12,988 nt of DNA from JANXVV01 sp038230975 (GCA_038230975.1 JBBRMF010000146.1:1-12988), one strand, 5' to 3'. Positions 1 through 5,996 are shown, counted from the stretch's first letter. Notes: a model not told the origin generated them from the sequence alone. A program made the numbers and translations.

Positions 1-145
1 CCGGAATCGCTTGTATTTGCCTCGCGTCCAGCGAACCAACCGCCGATTGAGTGCGCGGAAAGCTCGCCTGAGCGCCGTCGGGTAGTACCTTCCATAGTAG
101 TTGACCCATCCTCGGATTTTCGCATTGAACATCCGTGACAGTACG
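1..145 (-). pseudogene. Group II intron reverse transcriptase/maturase, C-terminal fragment
   Basis: Read on the minus strand from about 145 to the left edge, the sequence encodes an open stretch whose recognisable part starts MFNAKIRGWVNYYGRYYPTA (ATG at 132-130) and ends in a basic segment with RWTRGKYKRFR. The pattern IRGW-NYYGR-YP-AL-LNR-L-RW-KYKR is characteristic of the GIIM maturase-specific domain at the C-terminus of LtrA-type group II intron proteins, which helps the intron RNA fold and splice. The reverse transcriptase domains that should lie upstream are absent: homology stops near 140-146, exactly where a REP-like palindrome begins. The true C-terminus is off the left edge. I see no intron domain V/VI RNA inside the window; it would be expected further left. 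This is a relic, not a working gene; the family call is confident despite only 44 visible residues. Confidence 0.75.
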
Positions 146-221
146 TAGGGTCCGCTGGTACTCCTGCGGACCCTTGCTCGACGTGCAGAGAGACGGTCCG
201 CAGGATTACCAGCGGACCCTA
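146..221. repeat. Paired inverted REP-like palindromes (BIME-like)
   Basis: Two arms, 147-172 and 195-221, are reverse complements with one mismatch, separated by about 22 bp. Each arm is itself a hairpin: GGGTCCGC (148-155) pairs with GCGGACCC (166-173), and GGTCCGC (195-201) pairs with GCGGACC (212-218). A hairpin within a hairpin with a TAGGGTCCGC edge is the architecture of bacterial interspersed mosaic elements built from two inverted REPs. The left edge coincides with the point where the maturase fragment loses homology. It is too small for a transposase and is probably mobilised in trans by a RAYT-type enzyme, which is not in this window. Confidence 0.7.
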
Positions 222-337
222 CAAGACTGCGTATCGGCAAAGAGCGATGCCCGGAATGCTGATGGCCCATTGATAGCTCAGGTTGAAGTACCATTCGCTG
301 GGCGACCCGCCATCGGACGGTTTTTCGATGGGCGCGG

Positions 338-343
338 TAGGAT
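338..343 (+). promoter_or_regulatory. Putative -10 element (TAGGAT), possibly leaderless start
   Basis: TAGGAT lies six bases before the ATG at 350. The surrounding block (GGCGCGGTAGGATG, 331-344) recurs before the second paralogue (942-955, GGCGCGGTAAGATG), so it is conserved with the gene. If it is a -10 box, transcription would begin at or next to the start codon. No good -35 box was found. The purine-rich bases touching the ATG are too close to act as a normal ribosome binding site. Confidence 0.35.
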
Positions 344-349
344 GAGGGG

Positions 350-907
350 ATGAAGCGGCTTCTGCGGATTATCTTCAACGGGCTGACGTTGCTGACATTG
401 CTGCTGTGCGCATGGACGGGAGGACTGTGGGTGCGGAGTTGCTGGATTTCGGATTCGTGGAACTGGGATGGTTGCACAGCCAACACGCTTTGGGATATCG
501 AGGTCATTACCGGCGACGGCTTCGCGCATGCAAGTTTTACACCGGAGCGCATTCCGACGGATGCCGATCCCAAGATTCGGGACGAGATTCAGCAGATCTA
601 CCGATCTATGCTACGTGGGTTTCATCGCATAACCTACCCATATCCGATGCCACAAGAACTAGGTCCGCGTCGGCTGGAGGCTGAGTATTACCACGAGACA
701 GGACAAGTTTTCGTCACGTTCAGCCTTTGGCACGCCATATCGGTATTTGCGATTCTTCCCGCTATCTGGATTTGGCAAATGATGCGAAGGCGATGCAATA
801 CGAGGAACAATCGCGACAACCTCTGCCTCACCTGCGGTTACGACCTCCGCGCCACGCCCGACCGCTGCCCCGAGTGCGGGAGCGTCCCGGCCACGGCGGG
901 TCAGTGA
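350..907 (+). CDS. Two-pass membrane protein with C-terminal zinc ribbon (paralogue 1)
   Basis: This 185-aa protein of unknown function is the first of four tandem paralogues. Visible layout: short basic N-terminus (MKRLLR), hydrophobic helix at about 8-28, a variable domain of about 95 residues with several Trp and Cys, a second hydrophobic helix at about 125-145 (SLWHAISVFAILPAIWIW), a basic stretch, then a zinc ribbon with C159, C162, C173 and C176 (C-x2-C-x10-C-x2-C) in the motif CGYDLRATPDRCPECG. The basic flanks suggest that both ends are cytoplasmic and the middle domain lies outside the membrane. The tail is known to me from many uncharacterised planctomycete proteins; its partner is unknown. 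The start matches the MKRL start of the paralogues. The next gene follows after a short gap with its own copy of the upstream block. Confidence 0.8.
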   Translation: MKRLLRIIFNGLTLLTLLLCAWTGGLWVRSCWISDSWNWDGCTANTLWDIEVITGDGFAHASFTPERIPTDADPKIRDEIQQIYRSMLRGFHRITYPYPMPQELGPRRLEAEYYHETGQVFVTFSLWHAISVFAILPAIWIWQMMRRRCNTRNNRDNLCLTCGYDLRATPDRCPECGSVPATAGQ

Positions 908-948
908 AATCCAACCTCCAGAACCCAAGACTCAAACCCATGGCGCGG

Positions 949-954
949 TAAGAT
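949..954 (+). promoter_or_regulatory. Putative -10 element (TAAGAT) upstream of paralogue 2
   Basis: TAAGAT sits seven bases before the GTG at 962, within a block (939-955) that matches the sequence before paralogue 1 (328-344) almost base for base. The shared block argues for a duplicated promoter and for GTG 962, not ATG 953, as the start, because ATG 953 overlaps the box itself. No convincing -35 box was found, so this rests on comparison within the window. Confidence 0.35.
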
Positions 955-961
955 GTCGGGC

Positions 962-1516
962 GTGAAGCGATTCCGCCGATTCATCCTCAACACAGCGACT
1001 GTAATTTCGCTGCTTTTGTGCACGGGGGTGGTGGGGTTGTGGGTGGAGAGTTACTCAACGGCGAGATTTGCGTTCTGGACTCGGCACCGTAGCGAATGCC
1101 AATTTGCGGGCTCTAAGGGATATTTCTGGATGTACTGGACGACAGACCCAGCAGGGGTTTCAAAAGAAGCACTCGGTTTCCACACCAGGACCTACGCCAC
1201 AGCGCCGGAGCCGCGACTGTTTGGCTATGGGCCGCCAGAAATCCCATATATCTTCGACTGGGCTGGATTCTCGTTCGGCTGGGGAAGTCATACGACTGAT
1301 GCAAGCAAAGTTAGGAGGGTTATTATCGTCCCTTCCTGGGCGGCACTTCTTATCACGCTTGCGCATCCCTCAATGTGGGTATTCTGTCGGCACAAGCGAT
1401 ACCGCATTCGGAAACGACTTGAAGCAGGTCTGTGTCCCGACTGCGGTTACGACCTCCGCGCCACGCCCGACCGCTGCCCGGAGTGCGGAACGGTTCCTGA
1501 GAAAGTCAAAGCATGA
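962..1516 (+). CDS. Two-pass membrane protein with C-terminal zinc ribbon (paralogue 2)
   Basis: A 184-aa paralogue of the preceding gene, function unknown. I place the start at GTG 962, since the product then begins MKRFRRFILN in register with the other three copies; an in-frame ATG at 953 would add MSG and is the alternative. Layout: basic N-terminus, membrane helix about 8-28, extracytoplasmic domain of about 90 residues rich in aromatic residues and Gly, second helix about 119-141 (IIVPSWAALLITLAHPSMWV), basic linker, zinc ribbon with C158, C161, C172 and C175. The DNA of the ribbon (1442-1479) is identical over 38 bp to that of paralogue 1 (833-870) although the middle domains differ strongly. 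Its last four bases, ATGA, overlap the start of the next gene, so the two are probably translationally coupled. Confidence 0.8.
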   Translation: MKRFRRFILNTATVISLLLCTGVVGLWVESYSTARFAFWTRHRSECQFAGSKGYFWMYWTTDPAGVSKEALGFHTRTYATAPEPRLFGYGPPEIPYIFDWAGFSFGWGSHTTDASKVRRVIIVPSWAALLITLAHPSMWVFCRHKRYRIRKRLEAGLCPDCGYDLRATPDRCPECGTVPEKVKA

Positions 1517-2073
1517 AACGACTGCGGCGGATTATCTTTAATGGGCTCACCTTGCTGTCGTTGCTGATCTGCGCAGCGTCATTGCTGCAATGGTACAATA
1601 ATCTGGGGCCTTTGGGCCGCTTTGAAGATGTTCATTGGGAGTCGCGGGCTGGCAGTTCTGGGACGGATCGGCGCGGTATCGCGGGGCTTCGAGATGAGGT
1701 CGCCATTTATCATAGGATTACGGCGGAAAGCGATTCTTCGGTACGTCAACCTCAGCGGAATGGCGTTGTCTGGGATCGGTTCGCAGTGTCGGACACTCGA
1801 GCGACATTGGGGCAAACGAACAGTTTGGGTTTCGGTTACGAATCGGTACATCGTCCATCCCAAACCGGTATTATCTACGACTGCCGCTTCGTTGTGCCGC
1901 TCTGGTTCGTTTTCGGCATGGGAAGTGTTCTGCCGTTCGGACGCATGGTTCGGAAGCGACTGAGACGGCGGCGAATCCGTGTGGGATTCTGCCGTGTCTG
2001 CGGTTACGACCTCCGCGCCACACCCGACCGTTGTCCGGAGTGTGGAACGATTCCTGAAAAGGTGACGGCATGA
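1513..2073 (+). CDS. Two-pass membrane protein with C-terminal zinc ribbon (paralogue 3)
   Basis: A 186-aa paralogue, function unknown. The start ATG overlaps the stop of paralogue 2 (ATGA, 1513-1516) with no clear ribosome binding site, so translation probably depends on coupling. The first 20 residues (MKRLRRIIFNGLTLLSLLIC) are nearly those of paralogue 1. The middle domain, about 28-122, is more polar than in the others and lacks the GLWV/SVRS continuation after the first helix; I cannot tell whether this is divergence or an old compensated frameshift. The second helix is about 125-143 (RFVVPLWFVFGMGSVLPFG), followed by an Arg-rich linker and the ribbon C160, C163, C174, C177. It overlaps paralogue 4 by ATGA at its end. 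Confidence 0.75.
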   Translation: MKRLRRIIFNGLTLLSLLICAASLLQWYNNLGPLGRFEDVHWESRAGSSGTDRRGIAGLRDEVAIYHRITAESDSSVRQPQRNGVVWDRFAVSDTRATLGQTNSLGFGYESVHRPSQTGIIYDCRFVVPLWFVFGMGSVLPFGRMVRKRLRRRRIRVGFCRVCGYDLRATPDRCPECGTIPEKVTA

Positions 2074-2666
2074 AGAAGTTGCGGCAGGGGATGTTCGTCG
2101 GGCTCGCGGCGTTGTCGCTGTTAGTGTGCTTGGCGGCGATGGTGCTTTCCGTGCGAAGCTTCTGGGCGGCGGATCGTATCGGTTGGACAGGCGGAACGGG
2201 ATCGAGTTCCGGCGCGACACCGGTTTATCGACAACGCTATTGGGTCGTGAGTGACTGCGGCGGACTGTGCATTCAATCCGAATATGCAGAATGGTATGTT
2301 CGTGGAGGACAAGTCCTCTTGATCTCACCGCTTGTCCAATGGGGATCGTCCCCGAAGGGTTATCCTTATGGCGAGTCATACCTATTCAATTGGTCTGAAT
2401 TAAGGCACGTTCGACTCTTGGGATTTGAACTTGCCCATTCACTTCCGAATCACGACGGCGACAATCTGAACATCACAAGGTCGGTCACATTTCCACTTCC
2501 GTTTCTCGCGTTGGTCACATCGGTTTTACCGGCATGTGTTCTGCGGGCTTGGCTGCGGCGGCGAAAATATGCGGCGGGTTTGTGTGCGAAGTGCGGGTAT
2601 GATCTTCGGGCGACGCCGGATAGGTGCCCGGAATGTGGGTGCGTTCCAGAGAAGGCTGGGGGTTGA
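2070..2666 (+). CDS. Two-pass membrane protein with C-terminal zinc ribbon (paralogue 4)
   Basis: A 198-aa paralogue, function unknown, and the last gene of the tandem set. AAGGTG just before the overlapping ATGA start can serve as ribosome binding site. Layout: MKKLRQ start, membrane helix about 7-28, middle domain about 30-138, second helix about 139-160 (VTFPLPFLALVTSVLPACVL), basic linker WLRRRK, ribbon C172, C175, C186, C189. The ribbon keeps the same 16-residue motif, but its codons differ at many third positions from paralogues 1-3. This copy has therefore evolved separately at DNA level while the peptide was held constant, which points to selection on the tail. Downstream lies a convergent gap with REP-like hairpins. 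Confidence 0.8.
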   Translation: MKKLRQGMFVGLAALSLLVCLAAMVLSVRSFWAADRIGWTGGTGSSSGATPVYRQRYWVVSDCGGLCIQSEYAEWYVRGGQVLLISPLVQWGSSPKGYPYGESYLFNWSELRHVRLLGFELAHSLPNHDGDNLNITRSVTFPLPFLALVTSVLPACVLRAWLRRRKYAAGLCAKCGYDLRATPDRCPECGCVPEKAGG

Positions 2667-2738
2667 ATTTCAGGCTGTGTGGAGAACTGATTTTTTGTGG
2701 TTTGGGAATCAGATTTATCTTAAGTGTTAAGTCGCTAA

Positions 2739-2764
2739 CACGGGCTGGAAGCCCGTGCCACGGG
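2739..2764. repeat. REP-like hairpin in convergent intergenic gap
   Basis: CACGGGCT (2739-2746) pairs perfectly with AGCCCGTG (2750-2757) around a 3-base loop, and the adjacent CCCGTGCCACGGG (2752-2764) offers an alternative stem. It lies between two converging genes, where such an element could act as a transcription terminator in both directions, though no U-tract follows it. From memory, a closely similar motif is common between genes in planctomycetes. Confidence 0.5.
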
Positions 2765-2816
2765 GAAGCGTTAGAGCGGATTCTGGGAAGTTGCAACTTT
2801 TTGGGAATCAAGACAT

Positions 2817-2840
2817 AGGCTGGTGCCCATGCTACGGGGG
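2817..2840. repeat. Degenerate second copy of the REP-like motif
   Basis: AGGCTGGTGCCCATGCTACG matches the hairpin element at 2742-2763 with a few substitutions and a one-base gap, but the stem is weakened. It ends six bases before the ClC stop codon. A shorter direct repeat (TTGGGAATCA at 2702-2711 and 2801-2810) lies in the same gap. Nothing else is recognisable in 2667-2845. Confidence 0.35.
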
Positions 2841-2845
2841 TTGGA

Positions 2846-4777
2846 TCAGGTTTTTTGGAGGAGGCCGTGGTGGTAGCGTCGGAGGAGAGCGGCGCGGCTG
2901 ATCATGGTGGTGGGGGCTTCAGTGGGGTTGCCAGGTTGCACGGGGAGGTGATCGACGTTGTGCTTGGCTAGAGAGTCCAGGATGGAGGCCAGGTCGTCGG
3001 TGGGTTTGACGGTGGGGATGCCTCGGAGGGATAGGTCGGAGACTAACAAGAGGGGGATGGCTTCGCGATCAAGCAGGGCGGCCTGGATGGTTTCCATAAG
3101 GAGGATTCCGGTGTAGGAGCCGTGATTGTTAGTCACGATGAAATTGCGGGCATCGGTGAGGATAACCAGATCCAGCACGGCACGGAGCTCATTGGATTCT
3201 TTGACTTGCGGGGTTTTTTCAAGTTCAACCTGGTCGACACTGAGACGACGGAGCATAGTCAGATCGGCCATCGTGCCTAGGCGCACGCCGCGATGGCGAA
3301 GTGCAAGGGTGTAGATGGAATCGCGGTAGAGCATTCGGGCGGTGGCGGTGCCGAAGATGCAGGCGAGCATGGCGGGGAGAATGATTTTGTCATCGTGCGT
3401 GAGTTCGAAGACGATTAGGATCGACGCTAACGGGGCATGCACGACGGCAGCCAGCACGGCACCCATTCCGACGAGCGCGTAGACTTCCGGTTGGACTTGA
3501 TGCCAGCCGGCTTTGCGGAGGACCAGGCCGAGGATTGCACCGGCGGTGGAACCGATGAAGAGTGATGGCGCGATGATTCCGCCGCTGCCACCGCTGCCGA
3601 GTGTAAGGCAGGTGCCGATGATTTTGGCGATGCAGAGAAATGCCAAAAGCAGTGCGGCTTGATAGAGATGAATGGAATGGTAGACAGACCCGTCGAGCAG
3701 TTGGCGAATAACGCCGTAACCGTCACCGAAGAAGGCGGGCATGGGGTATTGGGCGAACTCGAACGGTTTGCGCTGACCTAGCATGATCCAACCGAAGACC
3801 ATAATGTAGACGACGCCGATCAGACCGAGCAGTGCACCGCCAAGGGCCGGTTTTAGAAAGCGCGGGATCGGGATTTTTCCGAATTGTTCTTCGGCCCGAT
3901 ACATCATTCGGATGAGCACGACGCCGACGGTTCCGCAGAGAAGACCCAGCAGGATGTAGTTGGGGAGTTGCCCGAAATCCAATGCCTGATGTCGGCTGAG
4001 TTCCCAATCGGGCAGCGCGAAAATGGCGCGGTAGACGGCGGTGTGGTGGATGAGTCTGAAGATGGCCTGGGTGGTGACATTGGCAACAACGCTGGCCAGC
4101 ACGATGGGGGTAAAGGCGCGGATGGAAAAATCCTGGAGGATGACTTCGAGTGTGAAGAGGACGCCACCGAACGGGGAGTTAAAGATCGCGCTGATACCGG
4201 CGGCGGAACCAGCGCCGATGAGCAGGGGCATGAACGGTTTGGCGGATTGGAAGAAATGCCCGACCCCCGATGCAACGGCCGCGCCGATTTGCACGATGGG
4301 GCCTTCCGCGCCTGCGGAGCCCCCTGAGCCGATGGTGATGGCGCTCGTGAGAATTTTTTCGACCGCGGATAGAGGTTTGACGTACCCGCGTGAACGGATG
4401 ACGGATTCCATGACGTCGACGATGCCGTGACCTTCTCGGGCGCGCATGATGAAACGGCTGATGACACCGACCGCCAGACCGCCGAGCGCAGGAATGATCA
4501 CCAGCCAGGCGATACCACGGCCATAGAGATTGACGATGGGGTCGAGTTTTTCGTAGAGCAGGCGGCGGGTGATATCGATGAGTTCATGGAATGCCACTGC
4601 TGCGGCGGCGGTGACCACGCCGATGACGGCGGCCAGCAGCAGAAGCCGGATTTCATCACCGGTGGCGAACTTGGCCATCATCTGGCGGGAGAGGGCCCGA
4701 AGGCGAAGGGAAGCACTGCTCAAACCAAAGGACATGCGCGAAGAGTAAGGTGAATCGCCTGAGCCGGGAAGGGTCAC
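2846..4777 (-). CDS. ClC-family anion channel/antiporter with C-terminal CBS domain pair
   Basis: A 643-aa inner-membrane ClC protein that would move chloride or a similar anion, either passively or in exchange for protons. Residues about 40-490 form the helical membrane domain. Signature stretches are GHGIVDVM (116-123), GSGGSAGAEGPIVQIGAA (150-167), which contains the gating glutamate E158, FNSPFGGVLFTLEV (199-212), and GSGGSGGIIAPSLFIG (394-409). Tyr489 in DSIYTLALRHRG probably matches the ion-coordinating Tyr445 of the E. coli protein. The cytoplasmic tail (about 505-640) reads as two CBS domains, a module that often binds adenine nucleotides. At the position of the E. coli inner proton glutamate (E203) there is a valine (V212), as in channel-type members. 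The start is GTG at 4777 with no clear ribosome binding site; ATG at 4735 (residue 15) is an alternative. It is the second gene after the PII-like gene, with a 36-bp gap, so the two are probably cotranscribed. Confidence 0.9.
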   Translation of the reverse strand: MTLPGSGDSPYSSRMSFGLSSASLRLRALSRQMMAKFATGDEIRLLLLAAVIGVVTAAAAVAFHELIDITRRLLYEKLDPIVNLYGRGIAWLVIIPALGGLAVGVISRFIMRAREGHGIVDVMESVIRSRGYVKPLSAVEKILTSAITIGSGGSAGAEGPIVQIGAAVASGVGHFFQSAKPFMPLLIGAGSAAGISAIFNSPFGGVLFTLEVILQDFSIRAFTPIVLASVVANVTTQAIFRLIHHTAVYRAIFALPDWELSRHQALDFGQLPNYILLGLLCGTVGVVLIRMMYRAEEQFGKIPIPRFLKPALGGALLGLIGVVYIMVFGWIMLGQRKPFEFAQYPMPAFFGDGYGVIRQLLDGSVYHSIHLYQAALLLAFLCIAKIIGTCLTLGSGGSGGIIAPSLFIGSTAGAILGLVLRKAGWHQVQPEVYALVGMGAVLAAVVHAPLASILIVFELTHDDKIILPAMLACIFGTATARMLYRDSIYTLALRHRGVRLGTMADLTMLRRLSVDQVELEKTPQVKESNELRAVLDLVILTDARNFIVTNNHGSYTGILLMETIQAALLDREAIPLLLVSDLSLRGIPTVKPTDDLASILDSLAKHNVDHLPVQPGNPTEAPTTMISRAALLRRYHHGLLQKT

Positions 4778-4813
4778 AAGTCATAATTCACTGGTAGATT
4801 CTCTTCGTGGGAT

Positions 4814-5158
4814 TTAACCGATGGCATCTTGTCCGGTTTCACCGGTACGGATGCGGATGCACTCTTCCATCGGGATGACAAAGATTTTGCCATCGCCGAT
4901 CTTGCCGCTGCGAGCGCCTTTGACGATGGCGTCGATCGTACACTTCACAAATTCATCGTTCACGGCAATCTCGATGCGGGTTTTGGGGCGAAGATTAATT
5001 TCGGTGACGATTCCGCGATAGGCTTCGGTGTAGCCTTTCTGTTGGCCGCAACCGACGGCGTTGGCGACGACGGATAGTTTGGAGACGTCGGCTTTGAATA
5101 GTTCCTCTTTGACGGCGCTGAGCTTGTCCGGCTGGATGTAGGCGATAATGAGTTTCAT
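4814..5158 (-). CDS. PII-family signal transduction protein (GlnB/GlnK-like, atypical T-loop)
   Basis: A 114-aa PII protein of normal family length. PII trimers bind ATP/ADP and 2-oxoglutarate and bind target enzymes or transporters through the T-loop. The C-terminal family signature SGKIGDGKIFV is intact, and so is the phosphate-binding IRIRTGE near residues 101-107. The T-loop (about 36-56, GCGQQKGYTEAYRG then IVTE) lacks the uridylylated tyrosine: by alignment with E. coli GlnB, Tyr51 corresponds to Thr52, and the Ser49 phosphorylated in cyanobacteria is Ile50. Arg38 of GlnB is Gln39 here, while the Mg/2-oxoglutarate-linked Gln (Q40) and Lys58 (K59) remain. It therefore probably senses effectors but is not covalently modified in the known ways. 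AGAGGA upstream of ATG 5158 is a good ribosome binding site. The downstream partner is a ClC protein, not amtB or glnA, which is unusual. Confidence 0.9.
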   Translation of the reverse strand: MKLIIAYIQPDKLSAVKEELFKADVSKLSVVANAVGCGQQKGYTEAYRGIVTEINLRPKTRIEIAVNDEFVKCTIDAIVKGARSGKIGDGKIFVIPMEECIRIRTGETGQDAIG

Positions 5159-5178
5159 TCAGTCCTCTGAAGAACGGG

Positions 5179-5213
5179 GCGCGTTGAAAAATTACGCGTG
5201 CAACGTAACGCGC
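5179..5213 (-). promoter_or_regulatory. Inverted repeat in the PII-gene upstream region (possible operator)
   Basis: GCGCGTT (5179-5185) and AACGCGC (5207-5213) form a 7-bp inverted repeat with a 21-bp spacer, 21 bp upstream of the PII start codon and just before its ribosome binding site. A weak promoter candidate lies upstream on the minus strand (TTGGAC, 17 bp, TTACGT). The repeat could be a regulator site or a leader hairpin; seven-base arms can also occur by chance. Confidence 0.25.
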
Positions 5214-5280
5214 GGCCATCCGCAGGTCCAACTTCCGGCGCGGCGGGTGCATTTTATCCCCAGGGCGACCGCATGTAGTT

Positions 5281-5996
5281 TTATTGCTGAATCATCTTAA
5301 GCAGGTAGTCGCGGTCCAGTGAACATTTGTATCGCTTGCGTTTGAGGCTCATCTGGGTCGGATCCGATTTGAGCTTATTCATCGCGATACGTCTCAGTCG
5401 GGAAAGATTCTCGGCCCCGTGGTTTTTGCGGACCCGGCTATGATCCTCTCCAAAGCACATGTCCAGCCGCCAATGCAGTTGATTCTCCACGGCCCAGTGA
5501 CCGCGGATATAGAGGCCCGACTGCTGGGCGGAAAGTTCTTTCAAGCTGGTGATGTGGCACCTGCGTTCCACGGTGACTTTGCCGGTGGTGTCGCCGAGAT
5601 CCTGTCGCTGTTCCTCGACCATCGCCAGGTGGGTCAGCTTCTGCTTGTTCCAGCCGCATTTAAAACTGCGACGCAACGCCTTGCCGTCGACGGCGATGAG
5701 CCGTCCTGCGGACGTTCACGCCAACGAACGCGTCCATGCGAAAAGCAGTTTTCAAAGGCCTCGGGCGCAAGGCGGGCAAAGAGCCTTGAAAAATATCCTC
5801 CGAGGGAATCCCGTTGGGCAATTCCAGGAACGTGGCGAGCCAGGTCTGGTTGGCCCGGCCATTCGTCTGCGCGGCACATTATCGCCAGAATTGCGATCGC
5901 GAGAATGTCGCTGAGCAGCTGACGCACATTGTGCCGGCGAGGATCCTTCAACTCATCGAAACAGCGCAAGAAGACCACGGGTGCCTGGACGTCCAT
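5281..5996 (-). pseudogene. ISAs1-family transposase remnant, frameshifted and internally deleted
   Basis: The N-terminal half (5996 downward, FLRCFDELKDPRRHNVRQLL, then a DILAIAILAIMCRADEW stretch) is the DDE_Tnp_1-associated domain of ISAs1/H-repeat transposases. The C-terminal part (from about 5690 to 5281) has LIAVDGKALRRSF and, further on, LYIRGHWAVENQLHW, FGEDHSRVRKNHGAENLSRL and DRDYLLKMIQQ, all typical of the same family. The two halves are in different frames. A shift at the four-T run (AAAA on the plus strand, 5741-5744) would restore the second frame, which still contains a TGA at 5716-5718. After LRRSF the protein jumps directly to the C-terminal part (near 5648-5663), so the central catalytic region is missing; the total is about 0.7 kb against about 1.1 kb normally. 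An AAAGGAG ribosome binding site before ATG 5996 survives. I did not recognise a pair of terminal inverted repeats. Confidence 0.85.

Noticed and set aside
135..353. 72-codon plus-strand frame before the first zinc-ribbon gene
   Set aside because: It begins inside the palindromic repeat and has no family resemblance; chance frame in intergenic DNA.
1579..2379. 266-codon open frame on the minus strand across zinc-ribbon paralogues 3 and 4
   Set aside because: It is antisense to two genes with clear paralogy, gives an Arg/Pro/Ser-rich peptide with no recognisable motif, and crosses their ATGA junction.
2689..2712. CTGATT/AATCAG stem just after paralogue 4 as a terminator
   Set aside because: Only six weak base pairs with a 14-base loop and no following T-run; not enough to call a terminator.
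3884..4753. Two plus-strand frames (3884-4327 and 4427-4753) opposite the ClC gene
   Set aside because: Both are rich in Asp, Gly and Glu in the way antisense frames of membrane proteins are; the ClC motifs on the other strand are decisive.
5190..5225. Possible sigma-54 promoter for the PII gene (TGGC and TTGC on the minus strand)
   Set aside because: There are 14 bases between the GG and GC pairs instead of the required 10, so it does not fit the -24/-12 consensus.
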